Part shown: positions 15,045-19,463 of the stretch, in pieces
Position numbering within the stretch: position 1 is the stretch's first letter
Layout: each line of letters opens with the position of its first letter
NCBI GenBank assembly: GCA_016303095.1
Contig: JAEDMH010000035.1
Coordinates: 1 to 19,463, forward strand
Reading direction: 5' to 3'
Origin: Lentisphaeria bacterium
Lineage (GTDB): Bacteria > Verrucomicrobiota > Lentisphaeria > Oligosphaerales > Oligosphaeraceae
DNA length: 19,463 bases
Notes under the pieces: model-generated
The model's database searches: none
What the model saw: only the letters and a program-made list of their open reading frames with translations
Told to the model about the DNA's origin: nothing
Position numbers and translations under genes: made by a program

Positions 15045-17429
15045 TTAGAAGGAGTAGTCGATGCTGAAGTGGAAGCGGCCGCTCTTGCCGTCCAGGTGGT
15101 CTCCCTGGGTCATGACGGGGAAGCCATAGTCCAGCCGGATGGGGATTTGGCGGAATTGGACGCCGATGCCCAGGGAGGCGTTCAGGTCCCCCAAGTCGGC
15201 GTCGAAGGAGTCCCACCACACATTGCCCACGTCGCAGAAGAGCTTCAGGAACATGAAGTTCTTCACGGGCTTGATGAGTTCCGCCGTGCCCACCAGCATG
15301 GTCTGTCCGCCAATGGAGTTCTCGTTCCGGTTCACCGGGCTGACGTCGTGGCGCTTGAAGCCCCGGATGGTTCCGTAGCCGCCGGCAAAATACCGGTCGA
15401 AGATCTTGATGTCATCCCCGCTCAGATGCTCCGCCGCATGGGCGTCGGCGGAGAGGCGCAGGAAGATGTCCTTGTAGAAGGGATGGTAGGACTCCACGCC
15501 GGCATGGAACTTCAGGTAGTCCGCATAGCTGCCCAGAGCCCGGGTGATGTATTCGGCATCCAGCATGATCCGTCTTCCCCGGTTGGGGAAGACGTAGTGG
15601 TTCCGGGTGTCCCGCACCATGGAGAAGACCAGACGGTTGGCAAAGTCCCCTCCCTCGTCCCGGCGCATGGAGTAGTTGTGGCCCTTGGGGAAGCGGACGT
15701 TGTCCGGATAGTCTCCGTCGTTTTCGTCGAACTTTTCCTCGTCATCCAGGTTGGAGATTCGGATATGTTCCAGTCGGAGGCCGGTGGAGAGCCGCCAGTA
15801 TTCGGTGTGGTTGGGGAAGAAGGGGAGTTGGAAGGCCACGGGCCAGCCCAAGGAGATGGCGTATCCCACATGGCGTTCGTCGTATTGGTCTTCGTAGCGG
15901 GTGTTGAGGAAGAGTTCGTTGGTCAGGTCGAAGGGGCCGTCGAAGAGGGAGGGTTCCGTGAGGGAGATGCTCACGTTGGTGGTGTCGGAGCCCACGGCCA
16001 CGTAGGCCCGCATTCGCTGTCCGTCCCCCTTGGGCTTTTCTCCCTGGAGGAGTTTGGAGAGGCTGAAGTTGGTTTCGGAGAGTTCCAGGAAGCCCAGGAC
16101 GGAGTCTTCGCTGGAGAAGGCGGCGCCCACGGAGATGGATCCGGTCGGCTTCTCCTTCAGTTCAATGGAGAGGTTGCGCCGGGTGGGATTCTCGGTGGGT
16201 TTGGCCAGGATCTCCACGCTTTCGAAGTATCCCAGATTCTCCAGGCGGTTCTTGGTCTGCTGAATCTTCCGGCTGTCCGCCAGGTCGTCCTCGAAAATGG
16301 CCAGCTCCCGGCGGATGACGTGGTCCCGGGTGTAGGTGTTGCCCACAATGCCGATCTCCCCGATGCGGCTGATCTCTCCCTCTTGGATGCGATAGCTCAC
16401 ATCCACCACGTGGGTGTCGGCGTTCTTTTTCAGCTCAGGATAGAAGCGCAGATCCAGGTAGCCCAGGCCCTCGTAGAGTCCCTTCATGGCCTCCAAATTC
16501 TGGGCGGCCGCCGTGGAGGAGTAGGCTTCGCCGGACTTCATGGCGGCCTTCTCCAGCAGCTCCTCTGCGGTGAAGCGCTGGTTTCCCTGGAAGGTGCGTT
16601 CTCCCAGCACGTAGGGAGAGCCCTCCTGAATGTGGTAGACGATCCGCACCCAGGAGCGCTCCTGGTCCAAATACTCCTCCTCCACCTTCACCACCTGGGC
16701 GTCCAGGTAGCCCCGTTGGGCGTAGAGGGAGAGGATCCGCTCAATATCCAGGTTCCGGTAGTTGGGATTGTAGTAGTTGCCCAGACGGAAAACGTATCTC
16801 CACCAGGGACGCTTGGTCATCAGGGCGGCCCGCAGCTCTCCGTCCTCCACCACGGTGTTTCCCTGGAAGGCGGTTCCCTTCAGCTTGGCCCGGGGGGCCT
16901 CCTCCACCACAAAGGTCAGAATCAATTCCCCGGGTCTTTCCGGATCTCCCTCAAGACGCTGCCCCACTTTGGTGCCATACCGACCCGCCTTCTCATATTT
17001 CTCCAAGATGCGCTTCCGATCCGCCGCCTGGGCCGCCTCGTCCACCAAGCCTCCCAGCTTGCTTTGGGCATGGGCCATCAGGGTCTTGGTCTTGATGGTG
17101 GTGTTGCCTTCGATCTGCACCCGGGAAAGGCGCTGGCGCAGGCTGAGCAAAAAGACAACCTGAAGAGTGCCATCCTCCCGGTCGGAAATCTTGGTCTGGA
17201 CGTCGTCAATGCCACGGAGTTTCAAGAGGGCGGCCACGTCCTGGGAGAGTTGAGGCATGGAGAGGGGCTCTCCCACTTTGGTGCCAATGGTGGCGTAAAC
17301 CAATTGTTCCAGGGCCTCCTGGTTGGCGGCGCCGTCCAGATCCACAACCTGAATTCGGGTGACACGCTCCGCAGCCTGAAGCCCCAGGATAAGCAGGGTG
17401 GCCAGAAATGCCAGAAGTACTTTTTTCAT
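15045..17429 (-). CDS. bamA: Outer-membrane protein assembly factor BamA
   Basis: A 794-residue Omp85 protein, the core of the BAM machine that inserts beta-barrel proteins into the outer membrane. It has a signal peptide (MKKVLLAFLATLLILGLQAA), five POTRA domains (~22-97, 98-179, 180-270, 271-351, 352-429), each ending in a strand-rich segment with a conserved GN/GY pattern, and a 16-strand barrel (430-794). The barrel shows SMVRDTRN, the L6 motif RGF at 689-691 (GGYGTIRGF) and a C-terminal aromatic Phe794. An acidic loop (~561-574) is probably extracellular. Length is normal for BamA. There is no Shine-Dalgarno sequence, but the ATG directly precedes the signal peptide. It is the first gene of the minus-strand envelope series, following the fadL terminator. 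The call is very secure. Confidence 0.95.
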   Translation of the reverse strand: MKKVLLAFLATLLILGLQAAERVTRIQVVDLDGAANQEALEQLVYATIGTKVGEPLSMPQLSQDVAALLKLRGIDDVQTKISDREDGTLQVVFLLSLRQRLSRVQIEGNTTIKTKTLMAHAQSKLGGLVDEAAQAADRKRILEKYEKAGRYGTKVGQRLEGDPERPGELILTFVVEEAPRAKLKGTAFQGNTVVEDGELRAALMTKRPWWRYVFRLGNYYNPNYRNLDIERILSLYAQRGYLDAQVVKVEEEYLDQERSWVRIVYHIQEGSPYVLGERTFQGNQRFTAEELLEKAAMKSGEAYSSTAAAQNLEAMKGLYEGLGYLDLRFYPELKKNADTHVVDVSYRIQEGEISRIGEIGIVGNTYTRDHVIRRELAIFEDDLADSRKIQQTKNRLENLGYFESVEILAKPTENPTRRNLSIELKEKPTGSISVGAAFSSEDSVLGFLELSETNFSLSKLLQGEKPKGDGQRMRAYVAVGSDTTNVSISLTEPSLFDGPFDLTNELFLNTRYEDQYDERHVGYAISLGWPVAFQLPFFPNHTEYWRLSTGLRLEHIRISNLDDEEKFDENDGDYPDNVRFPKGHNYSMRRDEGGDFANRLVFSMVRDTRNHYVFPNRGRRIMLDAEYITRALGSYADYLKFHAGVESYHPFYKDIFLRLSADAHAAEHLSGDDIKIFDRYFAGGYGTIRGFKRHDVSPVNRNENSIGGQTMLVGTAELIKPVKNFMFLKLFCDVGNVWWDSFDADLGDLNASLGIGVQFRQIPIRLDYGFPVMTQGDHLDGKSGRFHFSIDYSF

Positions 17430-17480
17430 GAAATCTTGCTCTAAGATAGTGAGGGAGAGAGAGGGGAGGGGGGAAAACGG

Positions 17481-17500
17481 GAATACTTTACCCTGTATTC
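17481..17500. promoter_or_regulatory. Operator-like palindrome upstream of bamA
   Basis: GAATAC (17481-17486) and GTATTC (17495-17500) form a perfect 6-bp dyad with an 8-base spacer, ~50-70 bases before the bamA start. The spacer and right arm also supply TAAAGT-like -10 material on the minus strand, but no good -35 box was found. The site probably lies at or near the bamA promoter; a regulator site is a guess. Confidence 0.35.
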
Positions 17501-17563
17501 GCTACTTTGCCCCAGGCATGGCCAAAGGGTAAGATTTCCCCGTCGGCGGGGCAAGGGGGAGAC

Positions 17564-17628
17564 AAAAAAAGCGGGCGCGGGAACGACAGGAAGCGGGGGG
17601 GATAGTTCCTGTCAGAACTCGCGCCCGC
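17564..17628 (-). terminator. Intrinsic terminator of the fadL-like gene
   Basis: About 60 bases after the fadL stop, the minus strand forms a two-part hairpin. The outer stem is GCGGGCGCG (17571-17579) with CGCGCCCGC (17620-17628), extended by two further pairs. The inner stem is GACAGGAA (17585-17592) with TTCCTGTC (17606-17613). It is followed on the minus strand by seven T residues (the A-run at 17564-17570). This is a strong rho-independent terminator that isolates fadL from the bamA series. Confidence 0.88.
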
Positions 17629-17687
17629 AAAGGGGGCGATGGCGGCGGCGGGAGATTGCCCTGGGGCCGCCGTCGTAGGGAAGGGAG

Positions 17688-18929
17688 TTAGAACTTGTAG
17701 GTGACGCTGGTGGAGACGATGTGGCAGTCGGTCTTGAAGGTGCCCCGTTCGGCGATGTTATGGCTGGCGGCCACCTGAGTGCCCAGCTTCGCCTTCTCGA
17801 AGCGGCTGTAGCCGTAGGCGATGTCGAAGCCCCAGTGTTCGCCCTGGTATCCGGCGCCCACCGTCATGAGCCACTTGTCGGAGTCGGGCATCTCGGGGGA
17901 GAGGGAACGACGATTGGCAGGGCTGTTGTCGTAGTCCAGTCCGGCCCGGAGAACCCACTGGTCGGTAAGCTGGTATTCGGCCCCCAGGTGATAGGTCCAC
18001 ACGTCATGCCACTTCCGGGGGTTCTTGGCCACGCCGGGACGATCGGTGCCGGGGTATTTGTCGAAGCAGAGGTCCAGGGCCTTGTAGCTGGACCACTGGG
18101 TCCAGGTGGCGTCGAAGAGGAAGGTCCAGCGGTCGATGGAGTTGTTCCGGAGTCCCAGGGCCAGATAGGCGGGCATGTCGATGCTGGCATGGGCGTCGGC
18201 GTCCTGGAACTTTAGAAGCCCGCCCATGTAGCTCTGGTAACGGAACACGTTCTCGCCTTCAAAACGCATGTGAATGCGGCTCTGATACTTGGCGCCAAAG
18301 GCCCATTCGTCGTTGAATTTGTAGTACAGAGAGAGGAAGCCGCCCAGGGCCACGGCGTCGGCGCTCATGTAGTTCTTGTTGGGCTTCAGGCCGTAGGGAA
18401 GATTGATGTAGGTGGCCAGACGAGCTACGCCGATGGCCACGTTGGGACCCGCCGCCACAGAGAGGTTGTCGTTCACCTTCCAGGTGAGGCTGGGGGTGAT
18501 GTAGCAGACCCGCAGGCTGGTGAAGGTGGCCAGGTTGTTCAACTGGCTGTTGCTCTTCCACTGGGTGATCATGCCATAGGGAGCGTTCACAGAAAGGTTC
18601 AGACGGTAGTCCTCGCCCAGGGGCATCACACCGTAGAAATACCCCATGAACCGAGGCTGATCGTCCATCTTGTCCGTCCGGGCGCTGGTCTTGTATTCAC
18701 TGGCCAAAAAGAGGGCGGAACCACCCGCCGTCAGGGTGATGCGATCCACGTCCACCGTGGTGGCAGGATTGTACCAGGGAGAAGAGTTGCTGGCCCGGGC
18801 CACGCCAGCGCCGGCCAGCCCCAGAATGTCCGCCGATCCTTCGGAGTACAGCTGGAAGCCGCCAGCCAGACAACGCCCGGCGGCAAGGAACAACATCAGG
18901 GAGACGGTCAAAAGAAGAGTCTTTCTCAT
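17688..18929 (-). CDS. FadL/OmpP1/TodX-family outer-membrane transporter
   Basis: A 413-residue beta-barrel porin of the FadL family, which brings long-chain fatty acids or other hydrophobic compounds across the outer membrane. The signal peptide is MRKTLLLTVSLMLFLAAGRCLA, so the mature protein starts at GGFQLYSEGSADILGLAGAG, with the family's N-terminal hatch and the NPA motif at SSPWYNPATTV. The remainder alternates aromatic-rich barrel strands, and the protein ends in TSVTYKF, the C-terminal Phe signal recognised by BamA. It is a single-gene unit with its own promoter (18999-19026) and a strong terminator. The ATG lacks a Shine-Dalgarno sequence. The substrate cannot be told from sequence; hydrophobic compounds are expected from the family. 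Confidence 0.9.
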   Translation of the reverse strand: MRKTLLLTVSLMLFLAAGRCLAGGFQLYSEGSADILGLAGAGVARASNSSPWYNPATTVDVDRITLTAGGSALFLASEYKTSARTDKMDDQPRFMGYFYGVMPLGEDYRLNLSVNAPYGMITQWKSNSQLNNLATFTSLRVCYITPSLTWKVNDNLSVAAGPNVAIGVARLATYINLPYGLKPNKNYMSADAVALGGFLSLYYKFNDEWAFGAKYQSRIHMRFEGENVFRYQSYMGGLLKFQDADAHASIDMPAYLALGLRNNSIDRWTFLFDATWTQWSSYKALDLCFDKYPGTDRPGVAKNPRKWHDVWTYHLGAEYQLTDQWVLRAGLDYDNSPANRRSLSPEMPDSDKWLMTVGAGYQGEHWGFDIAYGYSRFEKAKLGTQVAASHNIAERGTFKTDCHIVSTSVTYKF

Positions 18930-18962
18930 GATTCTGTGGTGTCAGGGGATCGAAAAAAAAAG

Positions 18963-19052
18963 AATGCGACACAATTCTGAAAAATGTTACGAAGGCTTAC
19001 TATAGCCCTCTCTCTTTCGCTTTCAAGACATTTTTGTCAGATGTGTCGCATT
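18963..19052. repeat. Long imperfect inverted repeat flanking the fadL promoter
   Basis: AATGCGACACA at 18963-18973 is the reverse complement of 19042-19052, and AAAAATGT at 18980-18987 is the reverse complement of 19028-19035. The bases between (TCTG) and beyond (GAAnGC) also match, giving arms of about 33 bases with small offsets. The left arm lies just downstream of the expected transcription start. The right arm covers the -35 box and the region upstream of it. This is the layout of paired operator sites. Confidence 0.75.
18999..19026 (-). promoter_or_regulatory. Sigma70-type promoter of the fadL-like gene
   Basis: On the minus strand, TTGAAA (complement of 19021-19026), a 16-base spacer and TATAGT (complement of 18999-19004) are followed by AAGCC, as at the tRNA-Leu promoter. 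Start of transcription is expected near 18992, giving a leader of about 60 bases before the ATG at 18929. The match to consensus is 5 of 6 in each box. Confidence 0.75.
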
Positions 19053-19134
19053 TTTTTTGAAAGAGGCTCCTTTTGCCTAGGGGGGGGGGGCCAGAGGGGC
19101 GACCGGAACCCCCGGCAAGGACAAAATCGAATCC

Positions 19135-19446
19135 GAACCCCGTAGGGGTGGGAGGACAGGCCTTGGCGACGGGGGTGGAGCATGAGCGCAACCCTCGGCG
19201 CCAAGGCCAACCCCAAGGGCGCTGCCGCTTTAACAGGTCGGGCACGGAAGGCCCGGCAAGCCGGGCACACAGAGACCACAGAGAGGCGGTTCGTGCGCCC
19301 CGCACGTCCCGCCCTGGGATTTTGTTATAACTTCTTTGATTCTAGTAGATTTCTATACCCTCTAGCCCCTCTAGCTTTCTAGCCCCCCCTCCGCTTGCGG
19401 GGGGGAAAGGGGGGGATCCTCCTGAACCCCGGCAGGGGTGGGAGGA
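19135..19446 (+). repeat. Pair of ~22-bp direct repeats (GAACCCCGnnAGGGGTGGGAGGA)
   Basis: The copy at 19135-19156 reads GAACCCCG, TAGGGG, TGGGAGGA; the copy at 19424-19446 reads the same except for GGC in place of GT in the middle. Each contains an internal CCCC/GGGG dyad. A weaker third relative (GGAACCCCCGGCAAGG) starts near 19104. They look like a small dispersed intergenic repeat family. Confidence 0.6.
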
Positions 19447-19448
19447 TC
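19415..19448. other. GC-rich hairpin at the right edge
   Basis: GATCCTCC (19415-19422) pairs perfectly with GGAGGATC (19441-19448), and inside it CCCC (19427-19430) faces GGGG (19435-19438). It overlaps one copy of the direct repeat. No T-run follows on either strand, so a terminator is not supported. Confidence 0.5.
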
Positions 19449-19463
19449 GCTAGACGGGGGTGA

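Larger units (their letters stand above)
19053..19463. other. Gene-poor, repeat-rich right end
   Basis: No convincing gene is seen in these ~410 bases. Short open frames are full of Pro/Arg/Gly and lack family features or start signals. The stretch holds a G11 run (19080-19090), a GCCCGGC-AA-GCCGGGC palindrome near 19247, an ACAGAGACCACAGAGAGG segment, an AT-rich patch (~19320-19365) with several CTAG tetranucleotides, and GC-rich hairpins at the end. It is probably an intergenic region with dispersed repeats. Confidence 0.6.

Noticed and set aside
14808..17444. 878-codon open frame on the plus strand
   Set aside because: It is the antisense of bamA and the permease start, in the bamA codon register. 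BamA has unmistakable POTRA and barrel motifs, so this is a shadow.
19000..19382. Short open frames on both strands near the right edge
   Set aside because: They are 66-101 codons of Arg/Pro/Gly-rich translation, overlap the fadL promoter or repeat-rich DNA, and lack start signals and family features.

Overview
This window looks like part of a GC-rich Gram-negative (diderm) chromosome. Nearly every gene is read right to left on the minus strand. A BamA/Omp85 assembly factor, an LptF/LptG-type permease, a FadL-type porin and a very long AsmA-like protein all point to an outer membrane with lipopolysaccharide. The FabI variant, the tandem DUF3857/transglutaminase protein and the gene order suggest the PVC superphylum (Lentisphaerota or Verrucomicrobiota-like). 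That placement is an inference from recollection of family resemblance, not a database result.

Layout. Positions 1-1692 are the end of a probable integrated element. It holds the 3' end of an unknown gene, a DUF1353 phage-type protein, a tyrosine integrase with a full catalytic set, and a repeat-rich integrase leader with a perfect 19-bp inverted repeat and several motifs spaced 11 bp apart. The element abuts the 3' end of tRNA-Leu(CAA) at 1693-1779, the classic arrangement for integration into a tRNA gene. The partner attachment site lies outside the window.

Positions 1823-17429 hold nine closely spaced minus-strand genes that probably form one or more envelope operons. In transcription order they are bamA, an lptF/lptG-like permease, a 1296-residue DUF3857/transglutaminase protein, a YheT-like hydrolase, a cytidylate-kinase-like/BON fusion, a fabI-like enoyl-ACP reductase, argD, a secreted 21-residue-repeat protein, and a 1152-residue AsmA-like protein. 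Together they cover outer-membrane protein assembly, lipopolysaccharide export, fatty-acid synthesis and probable inter-membrane lipid transport, with argD as a metabolic passenger.

Positions 17430-19463 carry the bamA leader, a strong intrinsic terminator, a fadL-like porin gene and its promoter. The fadL promoter is nearly identical in design to the tRNA-Leu promoter (TTGAAA, 16 nt, TATAGT) and is flanked by a long imperfect inverted repeat. The last ~400 bases hold no convincing gene but are rich in G tracts, hairpins and short repeats.

The observations most worth following are: (1) the phased integrase control region; (2) the inverted repeat around the fadL promoter; (3) the kinase-like/BON fusion with a degenerate P-loop; (4) the second, apparently dead transglutaminase module; and (5) the many envelope genes whose start codons follow pyrimidine-rich leaders with no Shine-Dalgarno sequence. 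No clearly new multi-gene defence or mobile system is evident.
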